Assembly (NCBI RefSeq): GCF_001420995.1
Contig: NZ_CP012184.1
Coordinates: forward strand, 480,501 to 544,500
Source of the DNA: Pseudonocardia sp. EC080619-01
GTDB taxonomy: Bacteria; Actinomycetota; Actinomycetes; Mycobacteriales; Pseudonocardiaceae
Direction of reading: 5' to 3'
Length of the DNA: 64,000 bases
The stretch's first letter is position 1, and every line of letters starts with the position of its first letter. The notes under the pieces were generated by a model. The model did not search any database, had not been told where the DNA came from, and worked only from the letters and a program-made list of their open reading frames with translations. A program made the translations under genes and the position numbers. This document shows, in pieces, positions 8,114 through 16,388 of this stretch.

Positions 8114-8901
8114 GCGCCCCGGCCGCGGAGGCCGCGAGCGGCACCGCCGTCGCCGACGCACCGCGCCGGCAGCGGGCGAAGCTCGACAAGTCGCTCATCG
8201 CGAACCCGCTGATCGCGCTCGTCGGCCTGGTCGGGGTGTTCGCCTACGCGGGCAGCCAGGGCCTCGACGCCGTCGAGCAGTCGGTGATCAACCCGGCGGC
8301 GCTGGCCGTGCGGCTCTGGGAACACATGATCCTCACCGGGCTCTCGACCCTGGTGGTCATCGTGATCGCGATCCCGGCCGGGATCGCGATCAGCCGGCCG
8401 GCCGCGGGCCGGATCCAGCGCCCGGTGCTCGCGGGCGCCGGGTTCATGCAGGCGCTGCCCGCGTTCGGTGTGATCGTGCTGCTGGCGTTCTCGCCGCTCG
8501 GGCTGGGCCTGCCCACCGCGGTCGTCGCGCTCGCGCTGGCCGCGCTGCTGCCGGTGCTGACCAACACCGTCGTCGGCCTCCAGCAGGTCGACCGCTCGCT
8601 GATCGAGGCGGCGCGCGGGATCGGGATGTCGGCCCGGCAGACCCTGATCCGGGTCGAGCTCCCGCTGGCCACGCCGGTCATGGTCGCCGGCGTCCGGGTC
8701 GCGCTCGTGCTGAACGTCGGCACCGCCGCACTGGCCACCTTCATCGGCGCCGGCGGTCTCGGCGAGCCGATCAAGGGCATGCTCGAGCTCGGCAGGCCGA
8801 CCGGGACCCTGGTCGCCGCCGCCATCGTCGCCGCCCTGGCCCTGATCGTGGACTGGCTGGCCGGTCTCGCCGAGTACGCGGTCCGCCGCAACTCCGGCTG
8901 A
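8110..8901 (+). CDS. Osmoprotectant ABC transporter permease (second subunit)
   Basis: 263 residues if started at GTG 8110, which overlaps the ATPase stop (GTGA). An upstream in-frame GTG at 8065 lies inside the ATPase gene and is less likely. A polar N-terminus of about 35 residues precedes six hydrophobic segments. The EAA-like loop LIEAARGIGMSARQTLIRVE is followed by LPLATPVMVAGVR. It is homologous to but clearly distinct from the permease at 6364, indicating a heterodimeric channel. Its end reads LAEYAVRRNSG, a typical family terminus. Confidence 0.88.
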   Translation: MSAPAAEAASGTAVADAPRRQRAKLDKSLIANPLIALVGLVGVFAYAGSQGLDAVEQSVINPAALAVRLWEHMILTGLSTLVVIVIAIPAGIAISRPAAGRIQRPVLAGAGFMQALPAFGVIVLLAFSPLGLGLPTAVVALALAALLPVLTNTVVGLQQVDRSLIEAARGIGMSARQTLIRVELPLATPVMVAGVRVALVLNVGTAALATFIGAGGLGEPIKGMLELGRPTGTLVAAAIVAALALIVDWLAGLAEYAVRRNSG

Positions 8902-8963
8902 CGACGCCCGCCCACCCCGTTCCACCACTCGACGTCCCGCACCACCGCTTTCCTGGAGGACAC

Positions 8964-9935
8964 GTGAGATTCGGACGATCCCGGCGCATCGCCATGACGG
9001 CGATGGCCGCCGTCACCGCGCTGACCCTCGCGGGCTGTGGCGGCCTCGACGCCAGCGGGCCATCGGCCTCCGGCGGGTCGCTGGCCGAGGCCGGCAACCT
9101 GGAGGGCGTCAACTACATCGTCGGTGGCAAGAACTTCGACGAGCAGCTGGTGCTCTGCGAGATCACCGTCGCCGCGCTGGAGTCGGTCGGCGGCAACGTC
9201 ACCCCGCGCTGCAACCTCGGCGGCACCGACGTCGCGCGGCAGGCCCTGCTGTCCGGCGACATCAACATCTACTGGGACTACACCGGCACCGCGTGGGCCT
9301 CCTTCTTCAAGGAGACCCAGCGCATCCCGGACGACAACGAGCTCTACCGCCTCGTCTCCGAGCGTGACCTGCAGGAGAACCAGCTCGTGTGGCTGGACAA
9401 GGCGAACTTCAACAACACCTACGCCTTCGCGGTGAACGGTGAGAAGGCGCAGCAGGAGAACCTGAACACGCTGTCCGACATGGCCGCGTACATCAACGCG
9501 GGCAAGCCGGGCAAGGTCTGCGTGGAGACCGAGTACAACTCCCGCGACGACGGCCTGCGCGGCCTGCAGCAGACCTACGGTTTCCAGGTCGGCGGTGACC
9601 GGCTCGACGTGCTCGCCACCGGCGCCATCTACCAGGCCACCACGGACGGCGACTGCATGTTCGGCCTGGTGTTCACCACCGACGGCCGCATCCCCGGTCT
9701 CGGCCTGAAGGTCCTCGACGACGACAAGAAGTACCACGTCACCTACAACGCGGCCCCGATCGTCCGCGAGGAGACCTACAACCAGAACCAGGCGATCCGC
9801 CAGGTCATGGCGCCGATCGCGGCCGCCCTCGACTACCAGACCATGCTGAGCCTCAACGGCAAGGTCTCCTCGGAGGGTCAGGACGCCCGCACGGTCGCCC
9901 GTGACTGGCTGACCGAGAAGGGCTTCACCGGCTGA
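8964..9935 (+). CDS. Osmoprotectant ABC transporter substrate-binding lipoprotein, copy 1
   Basis: 323 residues from GTG 8964, with TGGAGGA upstream. A lipoprotein signal peptide ends in LTLAGC (cysteine near residue 25). The OpuAC/ProX-like domain follows, with GGKNFDEQLVLCEI, a ligand-loop YWDYTGTAWASFF, CVETEYNSRDDGLRG and GRIPGLGLKVLDDD. Aromatic residues in the YWDYTG segment are the kind that cage quaternary ammonium groups. It closes the transporter operon, being followed by a strong hairpin. A close paralogue lies immediately downstream. Confidence 0.9.
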   Translation: MRFGRSRRIAMTAMAAVTALTLAGCGGLDASGPSASGGSLAEAGNLEGVNYIVGGKNFDEQLVLCEITVAALESVGGNVTPRCNLGGTDVARQALLSGDINIYWDYTGTAWASFFKETQRIPDDNELYRLVSERDLQENQLVWLDKANFNNTYAFAVNGEKAQQENLNTLSDMAAYINAGKPGKVCVETEYNSRDDGLRGLQQTYGFQVGGDRLDVLATGAIYQATTDGDCMFGLVFTTDGRIPGLGLKVLDDDKKYHVTYNAAPIVREETYNQNQAIRQVMAPIAAALDYQTMLSLNGKVSSEGQDARTVARDWLTEKGFTG

Positions 9936-9954
9936 TCGACCGGTGCCCCCGCAC

Positions 9955-9993
9955 GGCGGCCCCGCATCCCGGCTCCCGGGGTGCGGGGCCGCC
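9955..9993 (+). terminator. Rho-independent-type hairpin after the transporter operon
   Basis: GGCGGCCCCGCA at 9955-9966 is the exact reverse complement of TGCGGGGCCGCC at 9982-9993, giving a 12-bp stem with a 15-nt loop. No U-tract follows, as is usual for actinobacterial terminators. It separates the two binding-protein paralogues. Confidence 0.75.
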
Positions 9994-10093
9994 GCGCATA
10001 CCGGCCCGGTCACGGCGCCGGGCGGGTCGTTGCACGGCGCGGGGATTCGTGGTCGGCTGAACCCTCCAGCCCTGCGACCTCGAAAGACACGTC

Positions 10094-11065
10094 GTGATCA
10101 GCTCCCCCCGGCGGGCCGCACCGCGTGCCGCCGTCCTGCTCGCCGCCGTCCTGCTGCTCGCCGGGTGCGGTGGTCTGTCCGCGTCCGGCCCGCACGCGTC
10201 GGCCGGGTCGCTCGCCGAGCAGGTGGACCTCTCCGGCCAGACCTACGTCGTCGGGTCGAAGAACTTCGACGAGCAGCAGGTGCTGTGCCAGATCTCGATC
10301 GCGGCGCTCGAGTCGGTCGGGGCCGCGGTCACCGACCGGTGCAACGTCGGCGGGTCCGACGTCACCCGGCAGGCACTGGTCCACGGCGACATCTCGACCT
10401 ACTGGGAGTACACCGGCACCGCGTGGGCGTCGTTCCTGACCGAGACCCGCAAGCTCCCCGACGACGAGGTGCTCCGCGAGCTGCGCGAGCGCGACCGGGC
10501 CGAGAACGGCGTCGTCTGGCTGGACCGGGCCGGGTTCGACAACACCTACGCATTCGTCGTCGACGGCACCACGGCCGCCCGGCTGCACCTGGACTCGATC
10601 AGCGACATGGCCGCCTACCTCCGCTCCGGCCAGCCGGGGTCGGTGTGCGTGGAGACCGAGTACAACTCCCGTGCCGACGGTCTGCGCGGGCTGCAGCAGG
10701 CCTACGACATGGAGATCCCCCGCGACCGCACCGAGGTCGTCGAACAGGGGCTGATCTTCCAGTCCACCGCGGACGGCGTCTGCCTGTTCGGCGAGGTCGC
10801 CGCCACCGACGGCCGCATCCCCGGACTCGGCCTGAAGGTCCTCGACGACGACCGCGGCTACCACATCACCTACAGCGCGGTCCCGACGATCCGCCAGGAC
10901 GTGTTCGACCGGGCGCCGCAGGTGGCCGAGGTGTTCGCACCGATCGCCGCCGCGCTGGACCAGCCGACGATCCAGCGCCTCAACGGACGTGTCTCGGCCG
11001 GTGGCGAGAGCCCGCGGGACGTGGCACGCGCCTGGCTGACCCAGCGCGGCTTCATCGGGGGGTAG
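10094..11065 (+). CDS. Osmoprotectant substrate-binding lipoprotein, copy 2
   Basis: 323 residues from GTG 10094, the same length as copy 1. Lipobox LLLAGC. The same landmarks recur: GSKNFDEQQVLCQI, YWEYTGTAWASFL, CVETEYNSRADGLRG, GRIPGLGLKVLDDD, PRDVARAWLTQRGF. The two proteins share motifs throughout and clearly arose by tandem duplication, then diverged (YWDYTG in copy 1, YWEYTG here). It lies behind the operon hairpin with its own 158-bp upstream region, so it may be expressed separately and offer a different affinity or ligand to the same permease. Confidence 0.88.
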   Translation: MISSPRRAAPRAAVLLAAVLLLAGCGGLSASGPHASAGSLAEQVDLSGQTYVVGSKNFDEQQVLCQISIAALESVGAAVTDRCNVGGSDVTRQALVHGDISTYWEYTGTAWASFLTETRKLPDDEVLRELRERDRAENGVVWLDRAGFDNTYAFVVDGTTAARLHLDSISDMAAYLRSGQPGSVCVETEYNSRADGLRGLQQAYDMEIPRDRTEVVEQGLIFQSTADGVCLFGEVAATDGRIPGLGLKVLDDDRGYHITYSAVPTIRQDVFDRAPQVAEVFAPIAAALDQPTIQRLNGRVSAGGESPRDVARAWLTQRGFIGG

Positions 11066-11067
11066 GC

Positions 11068-12048
11068 ATGGCACGAGGGCAGGGCCGCGACGACGGCGAG
11101 ACCCGCGACGGGGTCGCGCTCACCAGTCTCGACGGCGAGGTGTTCGACGGCGCGGGCGTCACCAAGCGGGCGCTCGTCGACCATCTCGACGCCGTCGCGG
11201 ACCGGATGCTCCCGGGACTCGACGGCCGGGCGCTGACGGTGGTCCGCGCCCGTCCCGGGCAGGCCCCGTTCATGCAGAAGAACATCCCGCGCGGGGCGCC
11301 CTCGTGGATCCCGACGCTGGACGTGTGGGCGGAGACCTCGCAGCGGACCGTGCACTACCCGCTGTGCACCGACCGGCGGACGCTGCTGTGGTTCGGCAAC
11401 CAGCGGGCGATCGAGTACCACCCGACCCTGGTGCCGCACGGCGGGACACGGGCCGGCGAGCTCGTCGTCGACCTGGACCCGCCGCCGGACGGCGGCTTCG
11501 ACCGGGTCGTCGCGGCCGCCCGGCTCGTCCGCTCGGCGCTGGCCGAGCTCGGCGCGGACGCGGCGGTGAAGACCAGCGGGGCGAAGGGGCTGCACCTGGT
11601 CGTGCCGCTGGCCGCGCCGCTCGGCATCGACGACGCGTTCGCCGTCACCCGCGCCGTCTGCGCCCGCGCCGCCGCCCTGGGGCCCGACGTGGCGACGACC
11701 GCCTTCATCAAGGAGGACCGCGGCGGCCGGGTGTTCCTCGACCCCACCCGGGCAGGCGGCGCGACGCTGGTGGCCGCCTACAGCCCGCGGGCGCGGCCGG
11801 GGCTGCCGGTGTCGTTCCCGGTCGCGTGGGACGACCTCGGCGCCGTCACGCCGTCGGACTTCACCGTCACGACGACGGCCGGGCTGCTCGGGGACACCGA
11901 CCCGTGGCGGACGCTGCGGCCCCCACCCGCGGTGCTGCCGGACGGGCTCGTCGAGGAGGGCCGGGCCATCCCGGTCCCCCGGGTGCAGGCGATGCACGAG
12001 GGGAAGCGGCGCAAGCGCGCCCGGGAGCGCGGCACGGACCCGGGCTGA
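11068..12048 (+). CDS. LigD-type polymerase/primase domain protein (PolDom), copy A
   Basis: 326 residues, starting at ATG 11068, 2 nt after the previous stop. The whole protein is an archaeo-eukaryotic primase-like PolDom: PFMQKNIPRGAPSWIPT, a metal-binding pair in VVDLDPPPDGGFDRV, VKTSGAKGLHLVVPL, and a C-terminal TVTTTAGLLGDTDPW. LigD PolDoms extend or fill ends with ribonucleotides during Ku-dependent non-homologous end joining. This is a stand-alone module with no ligase or nuclease domain fused. A second PolDom faces it at 12278-13306. No Ku gene is in the window. Confidence 0.88.
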   Translation: MARGQGRDDGETRDGVALTSLDGEVFDGAGVTKRALVDHLDAVADRMLPGLDGRALTVVRARPGQAPFMQKNIPRGAPSWIPTLDVWAETSQRTVHYPLCTDRRTLLWFGNQRAIEYHPTLVPHGGTRAGELVVDLDPPPDGGFDRVVAAARLVRSALAELGADAAVKTSGAKGLHLVVPLAAPLGIDDAFAVTRAVCARAAALGPDVATTAFIKEDRGGRVFLDPTRAGGATLVAAYSPRARPGLPVSFPVAWDDLGAVTPSDFTVTTTAGLLGDTDPWRTLRPPPAVLPDGLVEEGRAIPVPRVQAMHEGKRRKRARERGTDPG

Positions 12049-12054
12049 GACCCG

Positions 12055-12264
12055 TCAGGCGTCGGCCGGCGGGATCCGGCGGTAGATCCAGCGGTCGTCG
12101 TCGTGGTGCGGGCCGATCAGGGCGTACGACGCCGGGTCGCCGCCGGGGTCGGCGAGCTCGATCGTGCGGGGCGGGCGGCCGTCCGGACCGGGATCGATGC
12201 GTACCCGCTCCCCGGCGTGCGGGCCGTCGTCCAGGTACGCGTACACGAACCGGGATTCTGCCAC
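12055..12264 (-). CDS. Small conserved protein of unknown function
   Basis: 69 residues from GTG (minus strand), ending 6 nt from the end of the convergent PolDom gene. It is acidic and soluble, reads FVYAYLDDGPHAGERVRIDP near the start and DRWIYRRIPPADA at the end, and looks like a single small beta-rich domain. I do not recognise a named family. It sits just downstream of the second PolDom gene on the same strand (13 nt apart), so co-transcription is likely. Confidence 0.6.
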   Translation of the reverse strand: MAESRFVYAYLDDGPHAGERVRIDPGPDGRPPRTIELADPGGDPASYALIGPHHDDDRWIYRRIPPADA

Positions 12265-12277
12265 CGACGGACGGGGT

Positions 12278-13306
12278 TCAGTCCTTCTGGCGGGCCCGGC
12301 TCGGCTGCACCCGCATCGGCTCGCCGGGCATCTTCGGGTACTCCGGCGGGTAGGGCATCTCCGCCACTCCGAGCTCGATCTCGTCCTCGGCGAACCACTC
12401 CAGCGCCGTGTCGCAGCCGCCGCGCTCGGCGTCCATGTGCTCGTGCGGGTCCCCGTACCGTTCCAGCAGGCCCGGGACGGTGCGCAGGGTGAACTCCGCC
12501 GGATCGACCGCGCCCACCGCGTCCCAGGTCAGCGGCATCGACACGGTCGCGCCGGGCAGCCCGCGCACCGACCAGGCCGACGCGATGGTGCGGTCCCGCG
12601 CGGCCTGGTTGAAGTCGAGGAACACGCGCTCGCCGCGTTCCTCCTTCCACCAGTCGACGGTGGCCCGCTCCGGGATGCGGCGGCACACGCGGCGGGCGAT
12701 CGCGATGACCGCGCGGCGCACCTGGACGAAGTCCCACTCCGGCCGGACGGGGCAGAACACGTGCAGGCCGCGGCCACCGGACGTCTTCGGCCAGCCGGTC
12801 AGGCCGGCCTCGGCGAGCACGTCGCGCAGCACGAGTGCGACGGCGGCGGCATCGGCGAAGTCCGTCCCCGGCTGCGGGTCGAGGTCGATCCGCAGCTCGT
12901 CGGGGTGGTCGGTGTCCGGGCAGCGGACCGGCCAGGGGTGGAAGTCGAGGGTGTTGAGGTTGGCCGCCCACGCGATCGTCGCGGGCTCGGTGACGGCCAC
13001 CGAGTCGGCCTTCCGGCCGCTGGGGAAGGTCACCGTGCAGGTGCGGACCCAGTCGGGGGCGCCCTTCGGGACGCGCTTGACGAAGAACGGCTCGCCCTCG
13101 GCGCCGTCGTTGAACCGCTTGAGGTTCGTCGGGCGGTCCCGCAGCGCGCGGGCCATCGGCACGCCGACGGCGAGGTAGTACTCGACCACCTCGCGCTTGG
13201 TGATGCCCAGCTTCGGGAACGCGACCTTGTCCGGGCTGGTCAGGCGGACGTCGCGGGGCCCGTCCGGCCCCTCCACCCGCAGCATCACGACCTCACGGCT
13301 CGCCAC
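12278..13306 (-). CDS. LigD-type polymerase/primase domain protein (PolDom), copy B
   Basis: 342 residues from GTG 13306. PolDom landmarks: TSPDKVAFPKLGITKREVVE, the conserved N-terminal VFPKxGxTKxDLxxYY-like segment; PFFVKRVPKGAPDWV; metal ligands in RIDLDPQPGTDF; and KTSGGRGLHVFCPV. This is closer to the canonical LigD polymerase domain than copy A because it keeps the N-terminal motif. Its role would be in NHEJ end processing. A -10-like TAGGTT lies 7 nt upstream of the GTG, suggesting a leaderless message that diverges from the 13347 gene. Confidence 0.9.
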   Translation of the reverse strand: MASREVVMLRVEGPDGPRDVRLTSPDKVAFPKLGITKREVVEYYLAVGVPMARALRDRPTNLKRFNDGAEGEPFFVKRVPKGAPDWVRTCTVTFPSGRKADSVAVTEPATIAWAANLNTLDFHPWPVRCPDTDHPDELRIDLDPQPGTDFADAAAVALVLRDVLAEAGLTGWPKTSGGRGLHVFCPVRPEWDFVQVRRAVIAIARRVCRRIPERATVDWWKEERGERVFLDFNQAARDRTIASAWSVRGLPGATVSMPLTWDAVGAVDPAEFTLRTVPGLLERYGDPHEHMDAERGGCDTALEWFAEDEIELGVAEMPYPPEYPKMPGEPMRVQPSRARQKD

Positions 13307-13313
13307 ACCGGGG

Positions 13314-13340
13314 AACCTACCGCGGGTGCGCCACTATCGT
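13314..13340. promoter_or_regulatory. Divergent pair of leaderless -10 boxes
   Basis: On the minus strand TAGGTT (13319-13314) lies 7 nt before the PolDom B start. On the plus strand TATCGT (13335-13340) lies 6 nt before the ATG at 13347. The whole intergenic gap is only 40 bp, so both transcripts probably start at or next to their start codons. Confidence 0.5.
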
Positions 13341-13346
13341 GAGCAC

Positions 13347-13628
13347 ATGAGTGCTGACCGGTCGCCCCGGTTCGACGACGATCTCGTCGGTCTGGACCCC
13401 GACGACCCCGAGGCCCGTGCGTTCGCCGCGCACCTCGACCGGATGCAGCGGGTCCCGTCGTGTTCGGTGGAGGGCTACATCCGCGGCGTCGGTGACTTCG
13501 CGGAATCGGCGAACCGGCTGCGCGGCCCGCGGCGGACGGCCGCCGTCGCCGCCGTGGTGCTCCTGCTCCTGTTCGCGGCGTGGGTGGTCGCGAACGCGAT
13601 GGTCTTCGTCGTCACCACCTGGATCTGA
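13347..13628 (+). CDS. Small single-pass membrane protein, unknown function
   Basis: 93 residues from ATG 13347. The first 65 residues are soluble and acidic (RFDDDLVGLDPDDPEARAF, then FAESANRLRGP). A single C-terminal membrane helix follows (AVVLLLLFAAWVVANAMVFVV). The layout resembles tail-anchored or sporulation/division-associated small actinobacterial proteins, but I cannot name a family. The start is chosen because it lies 6 nt behind TATCGT. A GTG much further upstream would overlap the divergent gene. Confidence 0.6.
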   Translation: MSADRSPRFDDDLVGLDPDDPEARAFAAHLDRMQRVPSCSVEGYIRGVGDFAESANRLRGPRRTAAVAAVVLLLLFAAWVVANAMVFVVTTWI

Positions 13629-13649
13629 GCCGCGCGTCCCGGAACGGGT

Positions 13650-13655
13650 TAGCGT
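13650..13655 (+). promoter_or_regulatory. Candidate -10 box for leaderless msrB
   Basis: TAGCGT, preceded by a T (TTAGCGT), lies exactly 6 nt before ATG 13662. No Shine-Dalgarno is present between them. Confidence 0.5.
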
Positions 13656-13661
13656 GGGCGC

Positions 13662-14108
13662 ATGGGTCTGTTCAGCAGCAAGACCGGCTCCTCCGACGCC
13701 GAGCCGGCGGCGAAGGTGCAGAAGACCGACGAGGAGTGGCGGGCCCAGCTGAGCCCGGCGGAGTACCAGGTGCTCCGTCAGGCCGGCACCGAGCGCCCGT
13801 TCACCGGGGAGTACACCGACGAGAAGCGCACCGGCGTCTACCGCTGCCGGGCGTGCGGGGCGGAGCTGTTCCGCAGCGAGACGAAGTTCGAGTCGCACTG
13901 CGGGTGGCCGTCGTTCTTCACGCCGCTGGCGGGCGACGCGGTCATCGAGCGCACCGACTCCACCCTCGGCATGACGCGCACCGAGGTGCTGTGCGCGACC
14001 TGCCACAGCCACCTGGGCCACGTGTTCGCCGGGGAGGGCTACGGCACCCCGACGGACCTGCGCTACTGCATCAACTCGGTCTCGCTCTCCCTGGAGCCGG
14101 CCGAGTAG
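13662..14108 (+). CDS. msrB: Peptide-methionine (R)-S-oxide reductase MsrB
   Basis: 148 residues, the normal MsrB size. Zinc-binding cysteines are present in [11 protein letters not shown] and [13 protein letters not shown]. The catalytic cysteine sits in RYCINSVSL near the C-terminus, and the substrate-site segment [10 protein letters not shown] is intact. The enzyme reduces methionine-(R)-sulfoxide in oxidised proteins using thioredoxin. It converges on hemQ, and a bulged 16-bp hairpin between them probably serves both genes. A link with peroxide-using HemQ is positional only. Confidence 0.95.
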   Translation: MGLFSSKTGSSDAEPAAKVQKTDEEWRAQLSPAEYQVLRQAGTERPFTGEYTDEKRTGVYRCRACGAELFRSETKFESHCGWPSFFTPLAGDAVIERTDSTLGMTRTEVLCATCHSHLGHVFAGEGYGTPTDLRYCINSVSLSLEPAE

Positions 14109-14111
14109 GCG

Positions 14112-14151
14112 CCGCACCCGCGCACCGGTACGGATCCGGTGCGCGGTGCGG
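14112..14151. terminator. Bidirectional terminator between msrB and hemQ
   Basis: CCGCACCCGCGCACCGG and CCGGTGCGCGGTGCGG pair with one bulged base around a 7-nt loop. The hairpin lies 4 nt after the msrB stop and 17 nt after the hemQ stop on the other strand, so it can end both convergent transcripts. Confidence 0.7.
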
Positions 14152-14168
14152 AGGCCCGGGCGCAGCGG

Positions 14169-14864
14169 TCAGGGCAGGGACGCGACCAGGTCGCCGACCT
14201 CGACCCGCGGGCCGGTGTAGAACGGGATCTCCTCGCGGACGTGCCGGCGGGCCTCGGTGCCCCGCAGGTGCCGCATGAGGTCGACGATCCGGTGCAGCTC
14301 GTCCGCCTCGAACGCGAGAATCCACTCGTAGTCGCCCAGCGCGAACGCGGGCACGGTGTTGGCGCGGACGTCCGGGTAGTCGCGGGCCTCCTTGCCGTGG
14401 TCGGCGAGCATCGTGCGGCGCTCCTGGTCCGGGAGCAGGTACCACTCGTAGGACCGGACGAAGGGGTACACGCAGACGTAGCGCTTGGGGTCCTCGCCCG
14501 CCATGAACGCCGGCACGTGGCTCTTGTTGAACTCCGCCGGACGGTGCAGCGCCGTCTGGCTCCAGACGGGCACCGAGGCGCGGCCGAGCGCCGTGGTGCG
14601 GCGCAGGTCGGCGTAGGCGGCCTGCAGCGACTCGATCTCCGAGGCGTGCCACCAGATCATGTAGTCCGCGTCGTGCCGGACGCCGGCGAGGTCGTAGACA
14701 CCGCGGACGGTCACGTCCTTGTTGGCCAGGGAGTCCAGGTACTCGGTCGCCTGCCGGGCGGCCTCGGCACGGTCGTCGCCCAGCTTTCCGGGCTCCACCC
14801 GGAACACCGACCACATGGTGTAGCGGATGGTCTCGTTGATCGCTCTGGTGTCCACGCGGGCCAT
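14169..14864 (-). CDS. hemQ: Hydrogen peroxide-dependent heme synthase HemQ (coproheme decarboxylase)
   Basis: 231 residues from the ATG at 14864, the usual actinobacterial HemQ length. A start at 14873 would add three residues. The opening [20 protein letters not shown] matches HemQ N-termini. [30 protein letters not shown] and [17 protein letters not shown] are family signatures. HemQ decarboxylates coproheme to heme b using H2O2, the last step of the coproporphyrin-dependent pathway. TAGCAT lies 6 nt before ATG 14864, so the mRNA may be leaderless. Its usual partners hemG and hemE lie 2 kb away, beyond an inserted transposon. Confidence 0.93.
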   Translation of the reverse strand: MARVDTRAINETIRYTMWSVFRVEPGKLGDDRAEAARQATEYLDSLANKDVTVRGVYDLAGVRHDADYMIWWHASEIESLQAAYADLRRTTALGRASVPVWSQTALHRPAEFNKSHVPAFMAGEDPKRYVCVYPFVRSYEWYLLPDQERRTMLADHGKEARDYPDVRANTVPAFALGDYEWILAFEADELHRIVDLMRHLRGTEARRHVREEIPFYTGPRVEVGDLVASLP

Positions 14865-14940
14865 GGGGCGCATGCTACGCCGACGGTAAGGGGCCCCTCA
14901 CCGGTGCGGGGTCCGGACGGAAGGAATCCGAATGACCGTG

Positions 14941-16164
14941 TCAAGCCGCGATAGCGGGTTGTGGTGCGGTGATGGTGAACATCCTCCGGTCACGCAGCAG
15001 GGCCCACAGGACGTCGACCAGGCGTCTGGCCAAGGCGAGCAGAGCCTGGGTATGAAGCATTCTTTCGCTGCGTTTGCGCTGGTAGAAGGCCCGGGACGGG
15101 CCATTGACCTTGAGGCTGGACAGTGCGGCCATGTAGAACACTCGCCGCAGGCGGCGGTTGTAGCGTCGTGGGCGACGCAGGTTCCCGCTGATCCGGCCGG
15201 AGTCCTGGGGCACCGGGACGAGTCCGGCGTAGGAGGCCAGCCGCCCTGGAGAGGTGAATCCGCCCAGTTCAGGGCCGACACCGCCGTGGGTGGCGGTGAG
15301 GAACTCCGCGCCCAGGATGGGTCCGAGACCGGGCAGCGACTCGATGATCGCCGCGTCCGGGTGGGAGCGGAACACGGTGGTGATCAGCTTGTCGGTGTCC
15401 TTGATCTCCCGGTCGAGTTCCAGCAGTCGTCGGGCCAGGCCGGCAACAAGGATCGCGGTCCGCGTCTCGCTGGGCAGTGCCACGGTCTGGGCGTGGGCGA
15501 CCTCGACCGCGGTGGCGGCCATCGCAGCAATACCCGGTGCCCACGCCCGATGGGCACGCAGGTACTCGATCACCCCTGCCTCGCCGGCGTCCCGGAGGGC
15601 CTGGGGTGTCTGGAACCCGGTGACCAGCACCAGAGCGCTGCGGGTGGAATAGTCGAATGCCGCCTCGAGACCGGGAAAGATCGACCCGAGCAGGTCACGC
15701 AGCCGGTTGACCCCGCGCACCCAGTCGGCCATCAGGTCCTCGCGATGGGCCACGAGCCGGGCCAGTTCGGCAGTGGTCTCATCAGTGGCGGTGACCGTGG
15801 TGAGGTCGGCGCCGCGCATGCGGGCGGTCTCGGCGATGACCTTCGCGTCACGGGCGTCGGTCTTGGCCTCGCCCCGGAACACGCCGCTCATCCGGTCGAC
15901 GACCCGACCGGGGACATAGACCACCTGCTGGTCGGCCGCGGTGAGGACCACCTGCAGCAGCGCCGCATAGCTGCAGGTCAGGTCGATGGCCCACCGCACG
16001 TCCTGGGCCGCTTCCGCAGCGCGGGCCAGCAACGCCTCGATCGCGGCCTGGTCGTTGCTGACCTTGCGGGAGAACACCACCTTGCCGTCGGTATCGATCG
16101 CGCACGCATGGTGCGTCCTCTTCCCGACGTCGATCCCGATCCAGATCACTGGCCGTTGCGCCAC
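14941..16164 (-). CDS. IS110-family transposase (DEDD/serine recombinase)
   Basis: 407 residues if started at GTG 16164, which has AGGAG 7 nt upstream; an in-frame TTG at 16203 would add 13. The N-terminal RuvC-like DEDD domain begins WIGIDVGKRTHHACAID and includes KTDARDAKVIAETARM. The C-terminal Transposase_20 domain contains SLPGLGPILGAEFLTATHG and FTSPGRLASYAGLVP with its conserved serine. No stop or frameshift interrupts it, so it may be active. IS110 recombinases use an RNA encoded in the element's non-coding end to choose donor and target sites. Confidence 0.92.
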   Translation of the reverse strand: MAQRPVIWIGIDVGKRTHHACAIDTDGKVVFSRKVSNDQAAIEALLARAAEAAQDVRWAIDLTCSYAALLQVVLTAADQQVVYVPGRVVDRMSGVFRGEAKTDARDAKVIAETARMRGADLTTVTATDETTAELARLVAHREDLMADWVRGVNRLRDLLGSIFPGLEAAFDYSTRSALVLVTGFQTPQALRDAGEAGVIEYLRAHRAWAPGIAAMAATAVEVAHAQTVALPSETRTAILVAGLARRLLELDREIKDTDKLITTVFRSHPDAAIIESLPGLGPILGAEFLTATHGGVGPELGGFTSPGRLASYAGLVPVPQDSGRISGNLRRPRRYNRRLRRVFYMAALSSLKVNGPSRAFYQRKRSERMLHTQALLALARRLVDVLWALLRDRRMFTITAPQPAIAA

Positions 16165-16340
16165 GCGCAGGCTCCTGTCGTTGCAGGTCACGCCCGTGGA
16201 CAACCCGCCATCAGGTCCCTAATCAGCGACGGTCCGCACAGATCCGAATCAGTGGCCAGGCCTGTCCAGCACGACGGGGCGGCCATTCCTTCCGAGCCAC
16301 CGAAGCGACAACACCTCATCAGCCACACCCCGTCGTCCCG
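16165..16340 (-). ncRNA. Candidate bridge (seek) RNA region of the IS110 element
   Basis: About 180 nt of non-coding DNA lie directly upstream of the transposase start, where IS110-group elements encode a structured guide RNA. The stretch is less GC-rich than its surroundings and holds short inverted repeats, for example GGGCATCC/GGGGCACC-type pairing near 16340-16356. The RNA itself and its guide loops cannot be defined by eye. The call rests on position and family knowledge. Confidence 0.3.
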
Positions 16341-16388
16341 GGCATCCGGGGCACCAACCCCGAACACCTACGACCTTAGGGAGACCTC

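Larger units (their letters stand above)
14926..16350 (-). mobile_element. IS110-family insertion element in the heme cluster (ends approximate)
   Basis: The element consists of one transposase gene with a non-coding stretch upstream of it, the standard IS110 layout. The exact ends are not resolved. ATCCGAAT occurs at 14926-14933 and again at 16242-16249. CGGAAGGAAT at 14918-14927 is mirrored by ATTCCTTCCG at 16285-16294. Either could mark a junction or be chance. The element lies between hemQ and the F420 gene at 16389, and no flanking gene is broken. Confidence 0.7.

Noticed and set aside
9943..12048. A 701-codon open frame running through the second binding protein into the PolDom gene
   Set aside because: The upstream part is an Arg/Pro-rich shadow frame of the binding-protein gene. 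Homology and a proper start begin only at 11068.
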